In this document: piece after piece, positions 11,681 to 21,795 of the stretch
Layout of the letters: every line of letters starts with the position of its first letter
Numbering within the stretch: position 1 is the stretch's first letter
NCBI GenBank assembly: GCA_963965975.1
Contig: OZ014414.1
Location: 1,394,501 to 1,458,500 of the forward strand
DNA from: Xestospongia bergquistia
Lineage: Eukaryota > Porifera > Demospongiae > Haplosclerida > Petrosiidae
Direction: 5' to 3'
DNA: 64,000 nt
Program-made: the position numbers and the translations under genes
Notes under the pieces: model-generated
Databases searched by the model: none
Seen by the model: only the letters and a program-made list of their open reading frames with translations
What the model was told of the DNA's origin: nothing

Positions 11681-12199
11681 GGTAATATATATATTGTAAT
11701 ATATGTTATAGTGGAACCTCTCATAAAGACACTCAAATTTGGCATACCAGGCAGGGAAATCATAACATGACTACTCTATAGTCTATTAAATTGTCCACAT
11801 AATCTTATACATGCACTCCTAATTTAAATTTACCATTAAAACAAGTTTGCTGACTCAAACTGTTTGTATCAGCATGTACTAGAGTTATCAAGGCAATGCA
11901 CTGATTTAACAACAAGTCAGATATTGTGACTGCTTCTTATAAGCACAGTGCTCTAAGTAAACAACAATTGGTTTGCTGAGCTCAGAGGAACTGGATACAG
12001 ATATATCACAAATAGCACTGATAAGTTTGTTACCTTCAGGAAACTCAAACTTGGACCTTGTACTCCACAAACATTTTAAGCAGGTGTGTGAGTCAATACT
12101 ATATACCAGTGGTTATGAATAAACAATAAACTTAATTTGATTAATTATTCAGTTATTGAGTAGCAAAGTAGGAGCTTCATAAAACACCAGAAAAAACAA

Positions 12200-12625
12200 G
12201 CTTAGCAAAATTATAAAAATAAACAAGCTTCACGACATAAAATTGCCATGAGCCATATATAAGTCAACTAAATTTGAGCATTATATAAAACACTATTTGT
12301 GTAGCAAAAATATAACAGCTTTAAAAGGAACAAGTAAGAAAATAGTCTTTTGGATTGAATGCTGGTTCATAGTCACATGAGTTGTGTGTTTCACTAAGAA
12401 ATGCATTAAAAACATACACTATTTAGTTATTATAATTACTATGGAATGTACTTTAACAGATAACTTATCAAAATAACTTAGTAAGGAGCCCTGTTGTAAA
12501 TTCTATAAATGGTAACAGTCCTTACACACAATGACACAGCAAAGCCACCACAAATGACATGGTTTATAGAGAGACTTATTATAGAGTATTAAATAACTCT
12601 ATGTAAAGATCACAACTAGCCTATA
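12200..12625 (-). repeat. inverted copy of the apolipoprotein-L 3' flank
   Basis: Read on the minus strand, this matches 10560-10870: ATGTCATTTGTGGTGGCTTTG, GTAAGGACTGTTAC and the AACTTTAGTTGACTTATATATGGC block. The two copies face each other about 1.3 kb apart. Confidence 0.55.
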
Positions 12626-12689
12626 CTATTAATATGGGACTACATCAATTGTATCCATGACTAAATAATATAGTTAATTGTATTCATAG

Positions 12690-13420
12690 TATTCATAGTT
12701 GTCAAGTACCTCAAGCTCCATATATGGTGATTATGAGCTGCTTCTGTGGGACTTGTATCCTCCCTCTTCCTCATTTGCAAGGCTATAGGTTCCTCTTTTG
12801 CTTTAATGAATAAAATTTGTAGACTGAGCCTAATACCCCTATTCCTTCAGGCACTCGTAGAGATTTAAACCTTGTCATTACTCTTATGGGCATACTTTAT
12901 AACACTGGGTAACATTTATTGTTCAGTTCTATAAGACAAAAGCAGTATCATAGAAAAAGGAATCTGTCTAATACTAATACGAAATTCTAAAACAAACAAA
13001 GAAGGTATGTTATTTGTCATGTAAGACACAACAATATGGAGATTTGCTTTACCCAAATCCAACATTCCATCACAAACAATACATTCCTAAATAATAATCA
13101 TACAATGTAAATTGTACATCATATTATAGTTGTACATAAATTACAGTTACTACTTTATAAAAGCAGTATGGTGGTAATACAATGTAAGAAATTACTGGTG
13201 TTATTGTGCATGTGACTGATATTTGAAAGATTTGACAATGTAGGTTTATATTTTCTTCAGTTGTATTTAACATCCTGACACATCACAAGTATTTTTTCTT
13301 TTTATAGTTGGACAATATGACAGTTTGAGTATATACTTCTCTGTTGTTGACAATTTTTTTTCTATTGTGTTGTATATGATAATTATACTGGAAGATTCAT
13401 TAGTTATCGTGCATTACTCT
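12690..13420. repeat. flank duplicated upstream of genes A and B (copy B)
   Basis: Diverged copy of 4460-5330 in the same orientation. It ends next to the putative gene B promoter. Confidence 0.6.
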
Positions 13421-13431
13421 GTTTCTTGCTA

Positions 13432-13640
13432 CGCATGCGCAATAGGTATAGATAGTCTTACACTACATATTGCGCATGCGAACCCGAACACCAGTCCCAG
13501 GTTGAAAGTTGCAGTTATAGTTTTTCTTGCGAGAGTTTACAGACGGTGCTACCTGTGTAATAAAAGTGCATCTAAGTCAAAGTTACAGCGAATCTATCCT
13601 GTTTTTGCTACAAATTAGATTTTTTCTCGAGAACAATAAG
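13432..13640 (+). promoter_or_regulatory. putative gene B promoter and untranslated first exon
   Basis: Two copies of an ATGCGC-core site form a 13-bp inverted pair: CGCATGCGCAATA at 13432-13444 and TATTGCGCATGCG at 13468-13480. This core matches the NRF-1-type element (GCGCATGCGC) known from animal promoters. The area is GC-richer than its surroundings. A good donor, AATAAG/GTAACT, lies at 13640/13641. The next acceptor fitting gene B is at 31966, beyond the palindromic insertion. The exon link is an inference from paralogy with genes A and C. Confidence 0.4.
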
Positions 13641-13644
13641 GTAA

Positions 13645-14330
13645 CTTATTGATTGTGTCATTTGAACATAAGATTACCTATATTGTTAAAAATAACACCA
13701 TAATCACAATAATTATGTTGATTAATATGTCACTTTTTATATACATTACATTATGATGGTCATGATTTGTTTCAATCAGCGATTTAATGCTCTAATTAAC
13801 AATTAATTTTTATTGAATTTTTAGCTTATATATTTATTGAGAAAGACTGGCATATCTGTTTTATCTTGTTTCAAACTAGCCTTAAAACAATAGTCAATAT
13901 ATGGCATAATTTTTAGCTTAGTAACATGAGAAATAGCATGCAAAGAGTACCGTATTGTCTACTTATATTGTATTAGTATGTGTAGCTGTTATATAATGTG
14001 TGTGATAGCATCACAGCATACATTCATTACATTGTTGTAAGTTGTTTTTAACCAATAAAATGCACTATACAATATAGGATACATATGTATATATATCCTA
14101 TGGTTCCACATATATTAATAGATTAATAATTATAGTTGTTTTGAGTCTATATAATTAACATAAGAAACAAAGAAAACCTCTCCCCTCCTTCAGATATATA
14201 ATGAAGCGGATATATTATATGTAAGATAAAGCTCAGTATGTTTTATGTTGTGTATATAAAAACGCACATTACTACATTACATGTAAATATTATATACTGT
14301 TATCTATGAGGTGTGTTTTACACTTATTGT
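13645..14330. other. AT-rich intron-like DNA, no gene seen
   Basis: No ORF or exon signal that I can support. It contains short TA-rich palindromes near 14080. Confidence 0.5.
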
Positions 14331-14334
14331 TCTT

Positions 14335-14517
14335 GTCATAAAGTAACTCCTCATGGGAGTTATATTATGACAGTAATATACACTATGTATGAATGTTTAA
14401 AAGATTTTTAGTCAAAGTAACCAGTCATTTATATATAGGTGTGTAAAATGTTATGATTGACTTAATATCTTATTGTTCTTGTCATAATGTGACTCCCAAT
14501 GGGAGTTTCATTATGAC
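14335..14517. repeat. duplicated hairpin motif
   Basis: Two related stem-loops, 14335-14371 and 14481-14517, each with arms GTCATAA..GACTCC / GGGAGT..TTATGAC around a short CA(A)T loop. They lie in a tandem duplication of about 145 bp (14325-14470 and about 14470-14600). A motif at 14445-14467 (ATGTTATGATTGACTTAAT) recurs at 31930-31950, on the other side of the palindromic insertion. Confidence 0.6.
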
Positions 14518-14789
14518 ATGCAATAGTTATGACAGTAATATACATTGTGTAAAATTTTAAAGGAATTTTAGTTGAAGTAAGCAGTCATTTGTAGGAGTAT
14601 ATATGTAGTGTAAACTACTTAACTGTTATTATTAGTAGTTTCCTTATTTGGTGCTTTCTATATTATTTTGCATTATTTTTGTTATATAAAGAGATCTAGT
14701 TGTGGCAGACAGTTAGTTCTGTCCAGACAAATATATCTGTGATGTTGTAAGTGTGAGCTCTATATGGAATACGAACTACGACAAAATTG

Positions 14790-14975
14790 GCGTCAAATTC
14801 ACGATTATTGCACACTCAAAATTCACGATTTTAACGTAATTCACGGTTATTGCATATTCAAATTTCACGATTTTACCGGAAATTCCCGATTTTTACATTT
14901 CAAAATTCACGATTTTACTGTGAATTCGCGATTATTGCAATTCGCGAATTCACGATTTTACAGGTACAATTAGCA
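14790..14975 (+). repeat. subterminal TTCACGATT repeats (left end)
   Basis: About eight copies of ATTCACGAT(T/A)(T/A)T(A/T)C spaced roughly 22-26 bp, with variants ATTCACGGTTATTGC and ATTCGCGATT. The mirror array is at 31690-31890. Such arrays at transposon ends are commonly transposase-binding sites; that role is inferred here. Confidence 0.65.
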
Positions 14976-15097
14976 ATCTTTGTAAGTATCGATACTCGAT
15001 AATACTGAAAATTCCTTCCATTTCAGTATTAAGGTGGGGATGAAGTAGGCGTCACAATTGGGCGTGGTGATGAACAGAATGATTTTCTTCTTATTAT

Positions 15098-16020
15098 ATG
15101 AAGGTACTTGCTAAGGTGATGTTCTCAATATACTATTTGCTTTTGTTGTTATCATTAGTGCTATGTTTAACTCATCAGATTATTATTATTATTATTATTT
15201 TTATCTCCTCTCCACATTCTATGGCAATGGTTGCGATATACCATCTAGATCTCAAGAGGGGACACCCTGGCTATGAACACGAATGGGATAGGCAGATTGC
15301 CATTGATTGATCATCCTAGGAAAAACACATCAGTTGACCAGGTCTGGTATGCTGACGATTTAGCTGCAGAAGACTCACTTACTTGTAAAACCTGACTTCT
15401 ACTCCGAGGCAAAGAGGGTCTTTGCTGGTTTTGGGATACACATTAGTTCAGTTGGGTTTGAATATCTTAGAGGTGCTTTGGATCTCACAACTTCATAAGA
15501 CAAGTTGCTGAAAATAAGATCAGTCTTTGGTGTGAAGAGCTCCATCGCTAAGTCCCATTTTCATGCTGCTTATGCAGCCTTTATTGACAGACTATCGTCA
15601 CATTGGACATAGTTCTTTCAGATTACAGATTTGTTGGCAACTTTTCTAAACAACTCTGGATCAAAACCTCCATTCAAGGAGAAAGAGGAAGCATAACAGG
15701 GATAACACAGCTCCCCTTTATAACAAACTAGGCCCTATCCTTCAGAAGACTATGGATCTTTGTAATGAAAAAGGCGTGTCCATCTGGCTCTCTGTTTTAC
15801 CAATCTAATTTCATGAATTCGCACTAGCTACATAAGACAGCATTGTATCTTTGCTATGGCTGGTCCATTAAGAATTCTTCTTCACGTTGTAATTGTGGCC
15901 AACTCTTTATAACTGATCAATTGCTATCTTGTCCATTGGGGGGTTTCCCTCTATAAGACACAATGAAATATGCAACATTAATGCCTCCTTTGTGTGCCAC
16001 AACATGTCAATAGAGCCAAG
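15098..16020 (+). pseudogene. reverse-transcriptase relic (left arm)
   Basis: Contains the RT catalytic-type motif VWYADDLAAED near 15345-15375, and downstream pieces reading FEYLRGAL and CNCGQLF..LLSCPLGGFPSIRHNE near 15885-15970. Many stops and frameshifts. The motif order resembles retroelement proteins repeated in sponge and cnidarian genomes. Subclass not determined. Confidence 0.6.
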
Positions 16021-16029
16021 TCTGCAACA

Positions 16030-16150
16030 AATATTATTATTATTATTATTATTATTGTTATTATTATTGTTACTGTTGCTGTTGTTGTTATTATTATTAT
16101 CATTATTATTTTAATGGCTATTACTATTACTATTATTATTATTTTTGTTT
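16030..16150. repeat. ATT/GTT microsatellite
   Basis: Runs of ATT, GTT and TTTTTG. Apparent ORFs here are low-complexity artefacts. The mirror copy lies near 30440-30570. Confidence 0.85.
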
Positions 16151-16184
16151 TTGTTTTTGTCTTTAAAATCAAATTTCTATGAGT

Positions 16185-17335
16185 GTAAATAGCCAATGTA
16201 GTAGATGATGAGGTTTTGACACAAGATATGTTTGATCAGTACATTAGTAACCAATTAACATGACAAAAATTACATCACCTAATCGTTATGATTAGAAATG
16301 TGATAAAACATAATGGCCAAACATAAAGGTTTAAGATATCTATAGCAGATCTTAAACAATTAATTTCTATTAGTCAAAGTCAAAGTCATGAATGAAGTTT
16401 TGGCACAAGATATCTTCATATAGTGACATTAGCAACCAATTCATTTGAGAGAAATGACATCATCATAATCTGCATTACAGTGGCCTTAAATCCTAATCTT
16501 TAAACATAAAGCTTTGAGATGGCTACCGCATCACTTAAACCATAATTTCTATGAACAAAAATGGCCAATAGAGTAAATACTGAAGCTTTGGCACAGGATT
16601 AATTTGCAAAAGTCAATTTTAATTACCAATTCACCTTAGAGAAACAACACCTCAATAATCATGATTACAAGAGCCTTAAGCCCTAATGCTGAACTTAAAG
16701 TCTTACAATCTCTATTGCAATCCTTAAACCCTAGTTTATATGAGTGAAAATGACCAATAGAGTAGATAATGAAGTTTTGTGACAAAATATCTTTCAAAGT
16801 GAACTTGTTAACAAATTCATATGAGAAGAATGACATGACCTTAATTGTATGATTGCAATGGCCTTAAACCCTAATCACCATGCAGAAAACCATAAGATGT
16901 CTATGGCAGTCCTTAAAGTCTAATTTTTATGAGTCAACCCTAACATGCCAACATCAAGCCTTAAGATTTCTATTGCAAACCTTAATTGATCCCTCCTTTA
17001 TGTGAGTAAAATAGCGAATGAAGTATATACTGAAGTTTGGTACAATATATATATATATATATGAGAAAAATGACATCATCCTAATAGATATGATTAGAGT
17101 AAATTTAAACCCTAATTGCCAAAGATTAAGCTTAAGGTGACTATGACATCCCTTATACCTTAATTATTTTGCGTGAAAATGGAGTAAATATTGAAGTTTA
17201 GGCACAAGATATCTTTGGAAAGTGATGTTAGTAACCAATTCACTTGTGAAATATGACATCATCCTAACTGGCATGATTACAATGCCTAATCGTCAAACAT
17301 AAAGCTTTTAACAAGTCTATGGCAGTCCTTAACTC
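16185..17335 (+). repeat. ~190-bp satellite, about six diverged units (left arm)
   Basis: Each unit repeats the order: GGCCAATAGAGTAxATAxTGAAGTTTTGGCACAAGATAT, ACCAATTCA..TGAGA, AATGACATCAT, CCTTAAACCCTAAT, AAACATAAAGCTTTAAGAT, CTATGGCAGTCCTTAAA, TTTCTATGAGT. Units start near 16190, 16385, 16560, 16750, 17010 and 17180 (165-260 bp). The mirror array is at 28795-29950. Confidence 0.8.
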
Positions 17336-17339
17336 AAAC

Positions 17340-17760
17340 TATACAATACTTTGATAAAAAGGTGAGCTTGATCAACTATTGAACAGACTTCAAACTCTTG
17401 GTGTGACAGATGCCATGAAGTCTCACCCAATTAGTACTGATCCTTTATGCCCTACTGAATTGACTCCAGGTATTGATTGAATAGAAGAGTCAACAGTACG
17501 TGTAATCTGTGGTAATGTGTTTATTCTTCTATTCCTAATTAGGACTATCAAGTCACTGTTTCAAAACTGAGTTGGCTACTCTGGGAATTCAAGTCATAGA
17601 AAGGAGAAAGAAATGTCAACGTATGTACATTTGGTGACTATTTAAGGACTTCAGTAATCCAGCAACCTTGTATCCAACAGCTTCTACATGTACTATTCAC
17701 TTTCTCACTCACTCTACCGACACAATACTACAATGACTATAATCAATTTAAACTCAAGGT
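17340..17760 (+). pseudogene. HECT-domain 3' fragment (left arm)
   Basis: Reads LDQLLNRLQTLGVTDAMKSHP (17365-17430), then a piece matching the SHCFKTEL..RRKK region (about 17555-17615), then PTASTCT (17680-17700), the C-lobe active-site segment. These correspond to exons at 24960-23987 in the spacer. It is fused within a few bases to the integrase relic that follows, in the same direction, an order unlike the convergent arrangement in the spacer. Confidence 0.65.
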
Positions 17761-17785
17761 GGGTTATCTGTGTGTGCTTGATAAA

Positions 17786-19012
17786 GATGGATGGTTGGAT
17801 TGAAAGCATAGACAAATTTGAGAAGGAATAGAGATGATTAAGAGAATCTGTCCTTCGAGTTCTATAGGCACTAAGAAGGCTCTTATAAGGGAGCTGACCA
17901 TTAATTTTGTTTGGAAGCATGCGTATACCTAGAATTGCTGGTTCCTAATTGCTGGGACTTCACTCCTGTGACTGGAGTAGTCCACCAACTGATTGTTCAA
18001 TTAACTACTGATTCAGTGATATAACTAATCAAAATTTGGATGACCTAGTTAACGAGATTGTAACACGCTTACCTGCTAGTAATGTGCAATTAATACAGAC
18101 CCTGCTTAATGGAAATGGTGGGATATTGCTAAAAGAAAATGGTCTATTCGTTGCGTTGATTCCTTGGGACTTGAAACTAGGCTACATAAAACTCTGATTG
18201 TTGGCAATATAATGTTGGCACATTAATGGATATCACAAAAGTATAAGGTGGCGGTGAGTAATACATTGCAGTATAGATGGACATGGCTGAGTTCCAGTTT
18301 ACTGAAATGTAACCTCTAGTGACAAAGCTGTGACTGTTTTTAATGAATTTTTGCAAGTTGTTGAGTGTTATGGATTACCAATTTGTGTACGTTTGGACCA
18401 TGGAGGAGAAAATTTCTAGTTGGACACTTCATGCTTGAGCACTCCGAGAGAGGTCCAGAGAGAGGAAGTTTCATTTGTGGTAGAAGTGTCCACAAATAAA
18501 GAAGACAGCTTTTATGAAGTGATCTTTTCATGGCTGCATAGTTTCTGTTACTTCCTGTTTATTTGCTGGAAGAAGTGGGTCTATTAGATCCAGTTAGTGA
18601 AGTTGATGTATGTGCCCTTCACTTTGTTTATCTATGTAGAAACCACTTTTTCTTTCGAAATCTAACAAAAAAAAGAAAAGACGGCTGAGTACAGCTGAGA
18701 AGAAAATACTCATTTCAATGTGTTCATTCGTTGTCTTTGCTATATTTACTTCAGTACATACTGGGTATGTCACAGCTATAGCTGAAAAATTTATTGCTGC
18801 AATACAATGTTAAGCAGCCGTGTTTCGTGAGGCATGGTGTAATCATCCTCTCAGTATAGCACACAACCAAACACCACATCAGCTACGGATTCTCAGAACG
18901 CCTCAAGCTAGGATGGAAACACCAACTAGCAGGGTAGTACTAGGAGTTACTGGAATTACTGAAATATATATATTTTGTAATTAGTGCCATGTTATACAAT
19001 ACGTGGGTTAGT
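17786..19012 (+). pseudogene. integrase relic (left arm)
   Basis: Diverged copy of the integrase at 21796-23025, starting MDGWIESIDKFE-like at 17786. It has internal deletions, stops, and an insertion near 18640-18815. The deletion at about 18130-18230 removes the region around the first catalytic Asp context, so it cannot be active. The final part (TPTSRVVLGVTGITE) is still readable. Confidence 0.75.
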
Positions 19013-19377
19013 CCATGTAATGTACAAAGCATAATATTAACTATTACTCATCATGACATCAGTTACAACAAGTACATGTGACCTTGATTACTGTACATGA
19101 TGTAAAGATGTCATTTATTAATGCATTAACTTTATTGAGGTTGGGTATTAAATTTTCACAGATAATGTTGGGAACAGTTTGTATATCTTTTATTAAACAT
19201 TTACCATATCCAGAACTTCTTGTATTAACAATAAGATTAAAAATGTATTTTGAAATCATCAATTACTAACAGAGTAAATGACAAATAATGAAAAGAACTA
19301 ATATGAAAATTTTGAAATGATATAAGAGACCGATAGTGAACTTCAAATTATTATATAAAATTATAAAAACGACTTAA

Positions 19378-19396
19378 TAATAATAATAATAATAAT

Positions 19397-19430
<34 letters not shown>
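19378..19430. repeat. TAA microsatellite
   Basis: (TAA)n interrupted once. Its complement is at 27337-27392 in the right arm. Confidence 0.9.
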
Positions 19431-19479
19431 GAGCTAGTCACAGTTCAGTGACCAATCAGATTTTGCTGTGTCAATCTTT

Positions 19480-19650
19480 GTTGTACCGCCAAAAAAGTAT
19501 CTAGAAAGTAGAAACGAACGTCTTGCTACTGTTTGCTAAGTCTTTATAGTGGTACGAAGATAAGTTTGAAGATTGAGAGAGGTTGTCTGTAAGTATCAAC
19601 TGTCACGTGTTTACGTTTTACCAACTTATTTAACTAGGGTAGTTTCAAAC
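19480..19650 (+). promoter_or_regulatory. inner-arm promoter and 5' UTR, left copy
   Basis: Identical by eye to the complement of 27117-27290. It includes a CACGTG E-box near 19606, a donor GTAAGT after GGTTGTCT at 19588, and an acceptor TTTAACTAG before GGTAGTTTCAAACATGG. It therefore has a 5' UTR intron of about 48 nt and the ATG at 19651. It faces inward, toward the integrase gene. Confidence 0.45.
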
Positions 19651-20960
19651 ATGGCAGGTTTTTTTTCACAGGATCTTGTTGAAAAGGCTCAAGAGGCAAT
19701 AAGAATTATGGAGTCATTTACCTTGCCTACTCCATCATTAGCATCTCAAGGCCCTACTACTAGCTCTGGTGAGACTGAACTATGTATGTATACTATACAT
19801 TCATACCGCGTATGTCTAGTCACTTGCATTCACAAAGACAAAAGCATGATCAGCTGGCATACCAGAAAAATATCAACTAATGTAAACTTTTGCCCCTATG
19901 TAGTTATTGCTATCATACTATAAAGAACACCTGCATGCAGGTATATAGGTTGATAAATGACCTTTCATGTATGCCTACCTATGTATGTATAGGTAATGCA
20001 GGGGATACCATAGTTCAACAAACGTGTGATATTGCACTGAGCAATCTCCGAAGGGCCAGGGAAGCCCTCACTGCTAGAGCTCGAGAATCGAGAAATGAAA
20101 GTTCTTTTAGCAGAGAATTTACCCGAGCATCACCTTTCTTAGGACAGAAGAGAAGCTCTGTGAACCAACTGGACAAGCGACCATGTAAACGTGCAGCAAG
20201 GACATGGACACAAAAATTTGTTTGTTTAAGTCATTGTGCTCAAGATATCATACCAACTACTGATGCAGAGAAAGATACTTTGTTGGGAGCTGGGCTTGGG
20301 GAAAAGAAGATTGTTGTTGAAAATGTTGACTGCTCAGGGGAAGAGTTTTGTGAGCTATTACATGCAGCATTTCCAAAATTAAAAGATTCTGGTGGCTTCA
20401 TATTTGCAAAGTGCAAATGTAATTCGCGGTTTTTAGAACGACTCTCATCAATGTGTTTAACCTCACCAAGAGCTTTACAAGAAGAAATTGGTAACTCTAG
20501 AACATACATTATTCCATTGGAGAGAGATTTAGACTTGACACCCTGCCATCTTCCACCTGGGGTAAGGCTTGCTGATTATTAATCTCAACATATTTATTTA
20601 TCATACATGTACATATAGCCTGTGGTGAAGTGCCTATCATGTGCTAAAGACATTCCTGTTACAGTGTTTTGTCATCATTTGTCATCATGTATAAAGTCAA
20701 GGTGAGATGTCTACTATGCTTATGGTTTGAGTTGATTATATGTCATGTAGGAGAGGGCTAGAGGAGGATATGCAACAATCAAGTGATGAGGATTTTGACC
20801 CACCCCCACCAACCTTTGTTCATCTTCCACATCCTTCCATGTCATCAAGTAATGTTGAGCTTCTTGATGAAGAGTCTGATCTGGAAATTGAAGAGACAGA
20901 AGATGCAATTGTCACACATACACTTGAGCTAAGCATTAATGAAATTGATGAAGTTGGCAG
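19651..20960 (+). pseudogene. 5' half of the HECT-ligase gene, left-arm copy
   Basis: Exons 19651-19768, 19993-20561, 20619-20701 and 20751-20960, with GT..AG introns and consistent phases, give about 326 residues without a stop. Content: MAGFFSQDLVEKAQEA; a basic region (RPCKRAARTW); a conserved segment ending ALQEEIGNSRTYI; a Cys/His finger (KCLSCAKDIPVTVFCHHLSSC); then a very acidic linker (SDEDFDPPPP, EEETEDA-like). The frame ends at a donor at 20961, and none of the HECT exons follow. Instead, the integrase lies 0.8 kb downstream on the same strand. It is a truncated duplicate that may still be transcribed and could splice into the integrase. Confidence 0.7.
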
Positions 20961-20985
20961 GTAATGCAGCATATAGTTAGAGCTT

Positions 20986-21795
20986 ATACTTTCCATACTT
21001 TCTCTCTCTCTCTCCAGAGATGGAGAGAATCTACTAGAGAGACAAGCAAACAAAATTGGATACTTACAACAACATAATGCTTAGGATGAAGAATAACGAA
21101 AACACAAGCAAGAACAATGTAATAAAAAATTGATAATGAATGGACTATTTTAGTTATTTCTGCATTCCTGGCTTACTAATTTAATGGCCAACTATAATAT
21201 ATATACGTATATATATATATTATATTACATATAGTTAATCAGTGTGTTATTTTATAATTATGTAATTGACATTTGTTACGTCACTAATCAACTACACTGA
21301 TGAAATGTAATTGAATTATATGAAACCTCTAACATCTACATCATAAAGTCTATTCACTTCTCATGTGACAAAGGCAAATGTTAAAGACAGTTGTATCCCT
21401 GTCAGTCTTGTCTGAATATTATACATTAATATTAACATTAATATTAATATTATTATCATTGAACATATATAGGCAGTCAATATCTTTATTGGTGGAAGAG
21501 CATTGTCTTTTAGTTGAAAATCCAGATTATATCATCTCATCACCAGCAGTAATAATCAGTTAGTAATTATGTTGTAATTGTCTCAATATGAAAAGAAAAA
21601 GAAAGCATTCAAGTGCAGAGGTTGTCTTAAAACAGAATGACCAAACTATAAAGAAAACATTACTACATCTAACCGTACACTTCTCTTTTAGCTGAATATT
21701 CTAAAGATAAAAAAAGAGCTTCTCAAGCGACGCCTTTAATTATAATAAAATCTAACAGTCAATTAAGAGTTCATATCCGTGTGTGCTTCATAAAG
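20986..21795. other. spacer DNA before the integrase, no gene seen
   Basis: Starts where arm symmetry ends. Contains a CT repeat (20998-21016), TA-rich palindromic stretches (21195-21230) and no supported exon. Confidence 0.5.

Larger units (their letters stand above)
14750..20985 (+). mobile_element. left arm of a 17-kb palindromic element
   Basis: Inverted repeat of 25782-31919. The outer ends are AGTGTGAGCT (14750) and its complement AGCTCACACT (ending 31919). The inner ends share GGCAGGTAATGC.GCATATAG and stop at 20985/25782. From outside in, the arm holds subterminal repeats, a reverse-transcriptase relic, a TTA microsatellite, about six ~190-bp satellite units, a HECT 3' fragment, an integrase relic and the HECT 5' exons. 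The inner part is nearly identical to its mate (ORFs of 230, 116 and 89 residues translate identically), while the outer part differs at many positions. Flanking trinucleotides GTA occur at both outer ends, a weak hint of a 3-bp target duplication. Confidence 0.85.

Noticed and set aside
15929..16196. Overlapping ORFs on both strands rich in Leu/Ile
   Set aside because: They are translations of an ATT/GTT microsatellite; the mirror ORFs near 30350-30650 have the same cause.
20240..20509. 89-residue minus-strand ORF, repeated at 26258-26527
   Set aside because: Antisense shadow of a HECT-gene exon; it is conserved only because the arms are identical.
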